Part shown: piece by piece, positions 9,004 to 16,626 of the stretch
Position numbering within the stretch: the first letter of the stretch is position 1
Layout: each line of letters starts with the position of its first letter
Assembly (NCBI GenBank): GCA_016704345.1
Contig: JADJAH010000003.1
Location: 434,001-498,000 of the forward strand
DNA: 64,000 bases
Source: Ignavibacteria bacterium
GTDB lineage: Bacteria; Bacteroidota; Ignavibacteria; Tepidaquicellales; Tepidaquicellaceae
Reading direction: 5' to 3'
Notes under the pieces: generated by a model
Databases searched by the model: none
What the model saw: only the letters and a program-made list of their open reading frames with translations
What the model was told of the DNA's origin: nothing
Position numbers and translations under genes: made by a program

Positions 9004-9495
9004 TCAGACGAGAAGAGTCATTCCGGCATTCAGTCTCCACCTAAATATTGCATCACAATGCATGGCAATATGAGTTGTCAAAATATGCAAATAAAAATCC
9101 AACTCTGTCTTAAGAACACTTCTTAAATACTCGTCATCTATTTCTGTTTCATTCAGGTAACCGAGCCTGCTCTCCACTTCCTGTTCTAAAGTTCTGTAAA
9201 CATCATTAAGTAAATTATGCATTTCATCTATACTGTAATCTGATCTTGCATTCCCATCCGAACCCACCATAAACAACTCAGGAATTTCTACTCTGCTTAC
9301 ATAATCCTGCTTGATCTTTTTCAAAGCTAGCTCACCTTCGGATATCAAATGCATTAATGTCCAGCCGGGAGAATTGATATATTCAAACCTCTTCCAAAGC
9401 TCGGTTTCATTTACATCTGCTGTAAGGTCAACTATATATTGCCTGAACCAGCGGGACAGATTGTTGTGGTATTCCTTCAAGCTCATAGTATGCAA
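9004..9495 (-). CDS. DinB-superfamily protein
   Basis: This 163-residue four-helix-bundle protein fits the DinB/YfiT superfamily. Histidines expected to bind a divalent metal are visible in SPGWTLMHLISEGE (about residue 49) and in ILTTHIAMHCDAIFRWR near the C-terminus. Family members are metal-dependent thiol transferases or hydrolases; some are DNA-damage inducible, but this one has no such context. It starts 24 bp after the end of the T9SS propeller gene and is probably the last gene of the minus-strand operon running from 14443. Translation may start at either M1 or M4. Confidence 0.72.
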   Translation of the reverse strand: MHTMSLKEYHNNLSRWFRQYIVDLTADVNETELWKRFEYINSPGWTLMHLISEGELALKKIKQDYVSRVEIPELFMVGSDGNARSDYSIDEMHNLLNDVYRTLEQEVESRLGYLNETEIDDEYLRSVLKTELDFYLHILTTHIAMHCDAIFRWRLNAGMTLLV

Positions 9496-9519
9496 ATATT
9501 AGAAATCCAAATTAATGAC

Positions 9520-12069
9520 TTACTTAATAAGAGTCATTTTCTTAGTGGCAAATTCTTTCCCGTCAATATACAGCGAGTAAAAGTAAATCCCACTTGGCAG
9601 ATTTACTGCATTGAATTCAGAGCTATATACTCCTGGCTCTTGTCTTTCATTCACAAGCTCGGATGCAAGTCTTCCTGTAATGTCGTGTATCTTCAACGCG
9701 ACGAAACCAGAAGACTTTAAACTGTAACCGATCTTGGTCATTGGATTAAACGGATTTGGAAAGTTTTGATACAGTTCTGCAGATTCAGGAATGCTTATGT
9801 TAGATTCATTCAATTCGGTAATAGGAAGCGAAGTCCTGAATGCGCTTCTTCCGTGCGTCCATACTACAAGTGATCTCGATGGATTGTGTAGAGTCAGATC
9901 ATGACACGGAACATTTGAAGGAATACCATTCCCAAGAAGATACCAGTTTGCGCCAAGGTCTGTTGTGTACATAACCGTGATGTCAGTTCCAATATAAAGT
10001 GTGTTTGTATTGACAGGATCTATCACAACATCGTTTATTGGTGCATCGGGAAGATTGCCTCTTATAGAATTCCAGCTTGATCCGTAATTAGTAGTTCTGA
10101 AAATATGAGAACCTGTTGAATCTACTTTGTAACCGGAAAGCGTTACGTAACAAACATTCGCAGAGTCGGGATGTACTGCAACTCTGGTAACCCATCTGTA
10201 CGGTAGGCCGGCATTTATCTTCGACCAGTTTGTTCCTGAATTGGTAGTTACCCAAACATTTGCATCATCGGTTCCGCAATAGATGACATTGGGATTTGAC
10301 TTTGCAGCATCAACAGTTGTGATAGTTCCGAGATTTGCTACATGCCTGTTTGCAAGGTCAGGACTTATTGCTGTCCATGATTGCATTCCGTTCGTTGTCT
10401 TGTGAATCTTGTATGTTCCGCAATAGAGGACTTGCGGGTTGTTCTTGTCCATTACATACGGCGTCATCCAGTTAGTATATGTGAGATCAAGTCCGGTAGT
10501 TCCTGAGTTGAAACTTTGTCCTCCGTCAACAGATCTTCCAATACCACCTGTCTGTGAACTTGCATAAACGTTCTGAGGATTTACATAATCCACGAGACAA
10601 TAGAATCCGTCACCGCCGTATATTTCATTCCAACTGCCTACTGAGCCCGTAGTTCTTACAGTTCCGTTATCCTGAGTTCCTCCTAATATCGTATTGGGAT
10701 CATTGTAGTCAATCTCTCCGGCGTAGAATTGCGTTACGGGTAATGTTGTGCTGTATTGCCATGTTGATCCTCCGTTTACTGAGTAGTCAATTCCGCCATC
10801 GTTTCCTATTACTATGAAATCAGAATTCGACGGTGCGAAAGCAACGGCATGCTGATCGACATGCGAAGTAGCAACTGTAGTGAGAGAAGTTCCTCCGTTG
10901 TTTGACAAAGACATTTCGAGACCACCTGCAAAAACTTTGTCAGCATTTGTTGGTGAAACTTTGCAGATCCTGTTGAACCAAGCATAGTTTGAAGAAGGAG
11001 CGGCGGAAGCATTTATCTGTGTCCAGTTTGTTCCGCCGTTGGTAGTTTTATACAATCCCCTGGATGAACCGCTTGTTGCCGCCGCCAATGCATAAATAAC
11101 CTGCGGATTCGATCTGCTGATGTCGAGAGAGACTCTTCCCAGGTTTACGTCATTCATTGGAAATCCTCCGCCGGGTTGCGCCCATGTATCACCGGAGTTT
11201 GTAGAAATATAAATACCGGAATTTCTTCCACCGTACTTGATGTAATCTTCACGCCTTTGCCGTTCCCACATTGCAGCGATTACCTTCGTTGGATTTGCCG
11301 GATCAACAACGACATCTATAGCACCAACGGAATCCGCAATGAAGAGTTTTCTCTCCCATGAAGTTCCGCCGTTTGAAGATCTGTAGATTCCACGCTGATC
11401 ATTCTTTCTTCTCGTTGAGCCAAGTGCGGCAGCATAAATAATCTGAGTGTTGACAGGGTTGATTGTGATATTTCCAAAACAATATGAAGAGTCAAGTCCG
11501 GAGAAATTCCATGTGTTGCCGGCGTCAGTTGATTTGTAAATGCCGGTTCCGGGATAATAGCTTCGCAGAGAATTAGCTTCACCGGTTCCGCAATAAATGA
11601 CATTACCGTTAACTGGATCGATTGCCAATGCTCCAATGGAAGAAGTATTCTGGTTGTTGAAAACGCTTGTCCATGTCTGACAGAAATTGGTTGACTTCCA
11701 AACACCTCCGTTTGCAGTACCAATATAAACCGTTTGCGGCGTCTGCGGATGAATTGCTATAGTAGTAACTCTGCCTTCTATGTTAGTGGGTCCCGCAAGC
11801 TGCCACTGCGGAACAGCATCACTTCCGGGCAGAGGCATTGTCTGCATATTGTTATTTACATATTCCACAGATTTTAGATACTCCTCCTGTGGAATCTCGT
11901 CAAATGGAAATGCTCTTTGCTTCTCAAACCATTCATCGGCAGGAACAGATGCTTTTGTAAAGTCTGCAAACACCTGATATGAATGATCTTCTGTGTTTCT
12001 AAAAACAAAGTACACAAAAATTCCTGCAAAGAGAGCTAATGTGAAAATGAGCGTGAAGAGATTTTTCAT
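9520..12069 (-). CDS. T9SS-sorted VPS10/sortilin-like beta-propeller protein
   Basis: This 849-residue secreted protein has an N-terminal hydrophobic segment (about residues 4-24) with little cleavage-site signal, a large region (about 90-740) of repeated blades such as GGVWKSTNFCQTW, TGIYKSTDAGNTW and FRTTNYGSSWN, and a T9SS type A domain beginning LYQNFPNPFNPMT and ending KKMTLIK. The blade type matches VPS10/sortilin or GH74-like propellers; I do not see a catalytic pair that would support glycosidase activity. It lies 12 bp after the antiporter gene and 24 bp before the DinB gene on the same strand, so a cell-surface protein is embedded in an operon with cytoplasmic and membrane proteins. 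Confidence 0.88.
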   Translation of the reverse strand: MKNLFTLIFTLALFAGIFVYFVFRNTEDHSYQVFADFTKASVPADEWFEKQRAFPFDEIPQEEYLKSVEYVNNNMQTMPLPGSDAVPQWQLAGPTNIEGRVTTIAIHPQTPQTVYIGTANGGVWKSTNFCQTWTSVFNNQNTSSIGALAIDPVNGNVIYCGTGEANSLRSYYPGTGIYKSTDAGNTWNFSGLDSSYCFGNITINPVNTQIIYAAALGSTRRKNDQRGIYRSSNGGTSWERKLFIADSVGAIDVVVDPANPTKVIAAMWERQRREDYIKYGGRNSGIYISTNSGDTWAQPGGGFPMNDVNLGRVSLDISRSNPQVIYALAAATSGSSRGLYKTTNGGTNWTQINASAAPSSNYAWFNRICKVSPTNADKVFAGGLEMSLSNNGGTSLTTVATSHVDQHAVAFAPSNSDFIVIGNDGGIDYSVNGGSTWQYSTTLPVTQFYAGEIDYNDPNTILGGTQDNGTVRTTGSVGSWNEIYGGDGFYCLVDYVNPQNVYASSQTGGIGRSVDGGQSFNSGTTGLDLTYTNWMTPYVMDKNNPQVLYCGTYKIHKTTNGMQSWTAISPDLANRHVANLGTITTVDAAKSNPNVIYCGTDDANVWVTTNSGTNWSKINAGLPYRWVTRVAVHPDSANVCYVTLSGYKVDSTGSHIFRTTNYGSSWNSIRGNLPDAPINDVVIDPVNTNTLYIGTDITVMYTTDLGANWYLLGNGIPSNVPCHDLTLHNPSRSLVVWTHGRSAFRTSLPITELNESNISIPESAELYQNFPNPFNPMTKIGYSLKSSGFVALKIHDITGRLASELVNERQEPGVYSSEFNAVNLPSGIYFYSLYIDGKEFATKKMTLIK

Positions 12070-12081
12070 AAGTTTAATTTT

Positions 12082-13554
12082 TTAGTGCTGATGTTTTCTG
12101 TCATAATTCTCGAATGCCCATTTGAGTGCGGGTGGAGTTATCAGCGTTGTCAGTATTACAAGAATGATCACTGATGAAAACAGAGAGCTGTCCAATATCC
12201 CGATTGCTTTTCCTATTCCTGCAAAAATCAATCCAACTTCGCCTCTTGGAATCATTCCGATCCCTATTATCTTCTTATCCATTCCCTTCGCAAAAACCCC
12301 CGAGAAAAGTTTTCCGACTATTGCCACAATTGTCAGCACAACAGCAAGTCCGAGTATTTCGGGTTTGGCAAATGCAGTCACATCAACCTGAATCCCCATT
12401 AGGACAAAGAAGACCGGTGCAAAGATTGCTTCAACCGGTTCGATCACTTCTTTAACTGACTTTACCTTATCTTTTAATGCGTCTCTGAAATACTCTTCCT
12501 TGATTATGAGTCCCGCCGCAAATGCTCCGACAATTCCCGAAAGACCAATCGCTTCGCTAGTCCATGCAAGCAATACGAGCAAGGCAAATGGAAACAGTAA
12601 TCTTGTGTTTCTGTTCTCAAGTATGGCAACAACTTTGATCTGTTGCCTGAGGAACCTTGAACCAATGTACAAAGTCGCACCGAGAAATAATACTGCTTTG
12701 AGTATGATAAAGAGAACGGATGACAGTTCAAAAACACCAAGGGTCACAATACCTGTTACTACTGCGAGCAAGATCAGTCCAAGCACATCATCGATCACTG
12801 CGGCACCGAGTACTATCCTTGACTCCGGTATGTGCAATTTGTTCATATCCTTGAACACTCTTGCTGTAATTCCAATGCTCGTTGCGCTCAGAGCCGCCCC
12901 CATGAACAGATGAAGGCTGATACTTTTATCCGGCAACATGAAGGATGAAACTGCAAATCCAAGTATACTCGGAACAATCACTCCTATCATTGCCGTGGTC
13001 ATTGAAGGACCTCCGACCTTCAGCATTTCTTCAATGCTTGATTCAAGACCTACAAGAAAAAGCAGAACAAGAACGCCGAGATTGGAAAAGAGAAGAATTG
13101 ACTTAACCGTAAAATCATAAACTGGAAAAGAAGGATCAGTTAAAATTGTCGTCAGCTTCTCCTCTATTGCCGGATCGGCGGAGAGATTTTTTTCAATGGA
13201 AGTTGTCCATGTATCTCCATTACTGAATACTCCCGTCTCAACATTTTTAACTTCTCCCTGATGCCTGAGCAACACCATTTCAGGAAGATTGATCTGGTAG
13301 AGAAAAGCGCCGATGATCACGCCAATCACTAATTCCCCAAGGACTTCCGGTTGCTTGAACTTTCTTGCAATATATCTTCCTGCAACTGCACCTGCTATTA
13401 TGAAAAACAACACAAGATAAATGGAAGAGAAGTCTGATCCTCCGCTTGCCAGTTTCAGAAATTGATTTTCATCTCCACTAAATATTGAAGCTATGCCTGA
13501 GACAATTGATGCAGTCAGAAAAGTGCTTTTGAATATGTCAGAGGTGAATCTCAT
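12082..13554 (-). CDS. CPA2-family cation/proton antiporter
   Basis: This 490-residue inner-membrane protein has about twelve to thirteen transmembrane helices and belongs to the monovalent cation:proton antiporter-2 (KefB/NapA) family. The ion-binding aspartate pair appears as VIDDVLGL at residues 255-256, after the SATSIGITARVF helix. An unusual hydrophilic insert of about 55 residues (roughly 103-157, containing GEVKNVETG and NLSADPAIEE) lies between early helices and should face the outside or the cytoplasm. There is no C-terminal TrkA-N domain, so it is the short form. It exchanges Na+ or K+ for protons; the ion is not certain. Gaps of 16 bp and 12 bp on either side place it in the operon. 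Confidence 0.9.
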   Translation of the reverse strand: MRFTSDIFKSTFLTASIVSGIASIFSGDENQFLKLASGGSDFSSIYLVLFFIIAGAVAGRYIARKFKQPEVLGELVIGVIIGAFLYQINLPEMVLLRHQGEVKNVETGVFSNGDTWTTSIEKNLSADPAIEEKLTTILTDPSFPVYDFTVKSILLFSNLGVLVLLFLVGLESSIEEMLKVGGPSMTTAMIGVIVPSILGFAVSSFMLPDKSISLHLFMGAALSATSIGITARVFKDMNKLHIPESRIVLGAAVIDDVLGLILLAVVTGIVTLGVFELSSVLFIILKAVLFLGATLYIGSRFLRQQIKVVAILENRNTRLLFPFALLVLLAWTSEAIGLSGIVGAFAAGLIIKEEYFRDALKDKVKSVKEVIEPVEAIFAPVFFVLMGIQVDVTAFAKPEILGLAVVLTIVAIVGKLFSGVFAKGMDKKIIGIGMIPRGEVGLIFAGIGKAIGILDSSLFSSVIILVILTTLITPPALKWAFENYDRKHQH

Positions 13555-13570
13555 TAGAAGTGCAGACGGA

Positions 13571-14443
13571 TTATTCTTTAAAGAACTTGATTAGTATATC
13601 AACAACTTCTTCAAGAGCTTTGGTAGTGCCTTCGTAAGGATGAACGGCGCCGAAAGTATGCCCGGTATTCTCTATAAGCTTGAAGCTTGTGAGTGATTTG
13701 TTGCTTCGGCTGTAAAGATCCTCTCCGTTGGAATAGTCAACGGTAATGTCTTGCATACCATGAACAAACAGCGCGGGAATGTTTATTGACTCGACCGCCT
13801 TTTGAATATTGAGACGTTGAATATTTTTTTCAAGATCATCTATGAGGTCATAATTCATTCTCATCACCTGATTTGTTCTGGAGTTGAGAACTTCAAAGAA
13901 CCCGGCTTCTTTCCATTTCTGTTTGAGCACATCACTGTATCTGTCAAATGAATTGACGGAAGCCAGGACTGCCAGCTTCTTTACTCTTTCATCTTCACCG
14001 GCTTTAAGAATACTGATTCCTCCCCCTCTTGAATGTCCGAGCAATGCAAGACTGTCGAAATCATATTCATAAGAATCACGATTCGATTCCAGAAAATCTA
14101 TCACACTGCCAAGGTCATCAAGTTCTCTGGTGAAAGTATTCTTGGCAAAAAGATCAAGCCGACTGAAATCCGATTGATCTTTCGGCTCCTCACCTGTTCC
14201 GTTATATGAGAAGTTGAAGGAAACACAAAAGCAGCCTGCCTCAGCAAGACGATCCATCATATATGGGAAGCAGCCCCAGTCCTTGAATCCTTTGAAGCCA
14301 TGGGAAAACACAACCAAAGGCATCTTATTGTCGGACTTTACGAAGCGAAGATCTGCCGGCATCTTGTCTCCGTGCCGGTTATTGATAAATGTTGAGATTT
14401 TGCTAATCATAATGTGACTCAAATTAATATTTGCTGTCTGCAA
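13571..14443 (-). CDS. Alpha/beta hydrolase, dienelactone-hydrolase-like
   Basis: This cytoplasmic hydrolase of about 280 residues has the alpha/beta fold: an oxyanion-hole VFSHGFKGFKDWG near residue 53, the nucleophile elbow GHSRGG with Ser138, an acidic residue in HGMQDITVDY, and the catalytic histidine in ENTGHTFGAVHPYEG. The substrate is unknown; members hydrolyse esters or act as peptidases. A methionine at residue 12 (position 14410) starts the homologous part and may be the true start. It is the first gene of the minus-strand operon with antiporter, T9SS propeller and DinB-like genes. Confidence 0.85.
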   Translation of the reverse strand: MQTANINLSHIMISKISTFINNRHGDKMPADLRFVKSDNKMPLVVFSHGFKGFKDWGCFPYMMDRLAEAGCFCVSFNFSYNGTGEEPKDQSDFSRLDLFAKNTFTRELDDLGSVIDFLESNRDSYEYDFDSLALLGHSRGGGISILKAGEDERVKKLAVLASVNSFDRYSDVLKQKWKEAGFFEVLNSRTNQVMRMNYDLIDDLEKNIQRLNIQKAVESINIPALFVHGMQDITVDYSNGEDLYSRSNKSLTSFKLIENTGHTFGAVHPYEGTTKALEEVVDILIKFFKE

Positions 14444-14623
14444 TGTCTATTCAACTTTTTGATTGAGACCATTGACTTTATCGCACAGGGATCCACTTAG
14501 GAAACATGGAGATTCACGGAGAATAGATTGAGTTAAGAAGATTCAGCAAAAAACAGATTGAAACAGCGCTGATATAACATGGTACTCTCAGGCAATCACA
14601 ACTTTCTCGACTTCTGTGTAACT

Positions 14624-14657
14624 AAAAAAAACTCCCGCAAAAAATTGCAGGAGTTTT
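14624..14657 (-). terminator. Rho-independent terminator of the HMA/Cys-rich genes
   Basis: On the minus strand a 13-bp stem with one mismatch (AAAACTCCTGCAA with TTGCGGGAGTTTT) and a 4-nt loop is followed by a run of T. It lies 28 bp past the HMA gene stop and marks the end of that minus-strand transcript, separating it from the hydrolase operon. Confidence 0.85.
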
Positions 14658-14684
14658 ATAAATAGAACTTATGTATGTCCTGTA

Positions 14685-15155
14685 TCAGATCTTACGGATC
14701 TCGGTTACAGTAACACTCTTGGCATCTTCGGATAATTTGCCTTTGAAATTCACATTGTCTTCCATGAGAAGTTCATCTTTAACACTGTGCAATTTCAGTA
14801 CTGTTGAGTTTCCGGTAATAACCGAATATGCTCCGTTTTCAATACTGCTGATTTTTCCATTACCTTCAACAATTATTTCTCTGACTGTAAACCCACCGTC
14901 AGTAACTGCCTCGTTAATTTCTTTCAGATTAACCGTGGTATTATCTATCAGAGTTATTGTAAACTGTGTATTCTTAAGATCAGTCTTAACTGATCTAACA
15001 AAATCCAAAGCTTTGAACTGTCCCTCCACACCCTTTGCACAAAGTGAGCAAGTGAATCCGTCAACGCCGATTATTATTTCCTTAAGCTGAGCGTTCGAGT
15101 CAATTGAAGAGAACAAAATCAAAAAGATCGAAATTACCGAAAGTAGATGCTTCAT
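14685..15155 (-). CDS. Secreted heavy-metal-associated (HMA) domain protein
   Basis: This 156-residue protein has a signal peptide (cleavage near NAQ, residue 23) followed directly by an HMA-type ferredoxin-like domain with the metal-binding loop GFTCSLCAKGVE, cysteines 36 and 39, at about residues 25-95. The remaining 60 residues are beta-rich and unassigned. HMA domains bind Cu(I), Hg(II) or Zn(II); here the domain would act in the periplasm, unlike CopZ or the ATPase domains. It is preceded on the same strand by two secreted cysteine-rich proteins and lies near a divergent TonB receptor, which supports a metal uptake or scavenging role. It is the last gene before a strong terminator. Confidence 0.85.
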   Translation of the reverse strand: MKHLLSVISIFLILFSSIDSNAQLKEIIIGVDGFTCSLCAKGVEGQFKALDFVRSVKTDLKNTQFTITLIDNTTVNLKEINEAVTDGGFTVREIIVEGNGKISSIENGAYSVITGNSTVLKLHSVKDELLMEDNVNFKGKLSEDAKSVTVTEIRKI

Positions 15156-15221
15156 TTACTGTGTTTAACATTATTAAAATGGCAGGACAATTTCGCCCTG
15201 CCATTAATAAAAGACAACTGA

Positions 15222-15590
15222 TTATTTCTTACTACAGCAGTTTTGTTTGCTCTCGGATGTGGCTCCATCTTTTGAACAGCAATTCTTGGATGCATCAGAC
15301 ATTTGAGTCTGCTCTGAGCCGGTTCCTGATGAAGCATCTTTGTGCATGCAGCCGGATGCGCTTCCGCAGCAATCCTTGCATTTTTCACTAGTACAATTTG
15401 CACAACAATCTGTTGCATTTCCCTGTGATGTACCGGTTCCGCAATTTTTGCAGCAATCTGTCATCGTGCAAGTTTCATCACAACATTTGCATTTGGCATC
15501 GTCAAATGTTGTCTGGCTGTATAGAGTTGAGCCGAGGAAATATAAAAAGCCTGCGACCAAAACGATCGCTAAAAGATTTATCTTTTTCAT
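15222..15590 (-). CDS. Secreted cysteine-rich protein (18 Cys), possible metal binder
   Basis: This 122-residue protein starts with a clear signal peptide (MKKINLLAIVLVAGF, cleavage near residue 25 before QTTFDD). The mature part of about 97 residues contains 18 cysteines, including six adjacent CC pairs, in motifs such as KCKCCDETC, TDCCKNC, TDCCANC and KCKDCC, with a Gly/Ser/Thr-rich linker and two terminal NCCSK motifs. This density and the paired repeats resemble metallothionein-like or Cys-knot metal binders, but I know no family to which it belongs. It lies 66 bp upstream of the secreted HMA gene on the same strand. Metal binding is inference; disulfide-bonded structure in the periplasm is the alternative. 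Confidence 0.72.
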   Translation of the reverse strand: MKKINLLAIVLVAGFLYFLGSTLYSQTTFDDAKCKCCDETCTMTDCCKNCGTGTSQGNATDCCANCTSEKCKDCCGSASGCMHKDASSGTGSEQTQMSDASKNCCSKDGATSESKQNCCSKK

Positions 15591-15655
15591 TTTAGAGTTT
15601 GATTTAGGATTTAAAAAATGTTTAAGAACATTTCACAGCTTAAAAAAGCTGAGTC

Positions 15656-16033
15656 CTAAATTCTGAGATTGGAATTAACGATGCAAATGTCGCATTGCCG
15701 CGTATTAATATTTTCACGTACTGCAACGCGGTGGTTTGAGAGATTTAAGTATTCTGAATGCTCTGCAGAAATAGTGTAAAGACAAGTGAGATTCTCGGAG
15801 GTAGTTTGATCATTTGATTTCATAGCATCGGATCTTGGAACTTCTTTCACTTCGCAACAACATCCATGGGCATCTGCCGAGGGAACCATTGCACCTTTGC
15901 AGCAACATGAAACTTCTTCTTCGACGCAAACCATCATAGAAAAGCCAAGCTGTGCAAAATTAAATGTTATTAAGAAGAGGATTGTAGCTAATCTCAGAAG
16001 TTTTACTGCGGGGTTCAATTTGGATCGGTTCAC
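15656..16033 (-). CDS. Small secreted protein with CCC motifs
   Basis: This 125-residue protein has an N-terminal hydrophobic segment (LLRLATILFLITFNFAQLGF) and, right after it, VCVEEEVSCCCKG and HGCCCEVK, giving two CCC clusters within about 30 residues. A further CDIC lies near the C-terminus. The pattern recalls small Bacteroidota proteins encoded beside TonB receptors and HMA proteins, but I cannot place it in a named family. It is the first gene of the minus-strand group and faces the TonB receptor locus across a 150-bp divergent region that must hold the promoters. A small hairpin (CAGCTT, AAAA, AAGCTG at 15636-15651) separates it from the next gene. Confidence 0.6.
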   Translation of the reverse strand: MNRSKLNPAVKLLRLATILFLITFNFAQLGFSMMVCVEEEVSCCCKGAMVPSADAHGCCCEVKEVPRSDAMKSNDQTTSENLTCLYTISAEHSEYLNLSNHRVAVRENINTRQCDICIVNSNLRI

Positions 16034-16179
16034 TTTATCTTTTCTTATTCAATACAAAAATCGCCATAATAATTTCTTTAGACAAGATATTTTTAAATCC
16101 GGTACCGAGACAGTAAGTTTAACCAGAGACTTGAATTAACAATACACAGCAAGTATTTTGCATAAACAAGAGATCAGAG

Positions 16180-16566
16180 TTGCATAAGATTTTTGCATAC
16201 ATATTGACCGGATTACTGTTCAGTTTCCCATTCCTATCACCGGCTTTGGGACTTAATGTGATCCCGTCTCTACAGATTGGCTACTTAACTCTTCTTCAGA
16301 CCAACGAAGAAAAGAGTAAGACGGCCGGCCCTGACGATTCAAGGCATGAACGGATTGAAAACGAAAAATCGAAGAGGAATCTTAAGACAAATACTTTTCT
16401 AAACGGTAAACTCAAGAGAGTAAAATTGTTTGCTGATGCAATCTGGTCTTACAGCAAGGCTGCAGACAAGATTCTTCAGAATCAGTGTCAACCAGCTCTA
16501 AAAGCAACAACTTACCACAAGCGTGCAACACTCCTTTCTGTAAAGTCTGTAGTCCTGCGCCGCTAG
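16180..16566 (+). CDS. Hypothetical secreted basic protein
   Basis: A reading frame of 128 codons beginning with TTG has a hydrophobic N-terminus (KIFAYILTGLLFSFPFL) that could be a signal peptide, followed by a lysine/arginine-rich region with no recognised domain and one cysteine. It ends 15 bp before the open frame of the TonB receptor and points the same way. I do not recognise it. The weak start and lack of a family make it uncertain; it could be a leader segment without a protein product. Confidence 0.4.
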   Translation: MHKIFAYILTGLLFSFPFLSPALGLNVIPSLQIGYLTLLQTNEEKSKTAGPDDSRHERIENEKSKRNLKTNTFLNGKLKRVKLFADAIWSYSKAADKILQNQCQPALKATTYHKRATLLSVKSVVLRR

Positions 16567-16626
16567 AATTTTCTTGGGCAAATGCACCAGAAATTCTATT
16601 TCAAAAAATTCTTAATTATTACTGAC

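Noticed and set aside
8875..9126. Plus-strand frame containing GEKP repeats
   Set aside because: The apparent repeat peptide is only the translation of the GGGGAGAAACCT direct repeats and overlaps the real minus-strand DinB-like gene.
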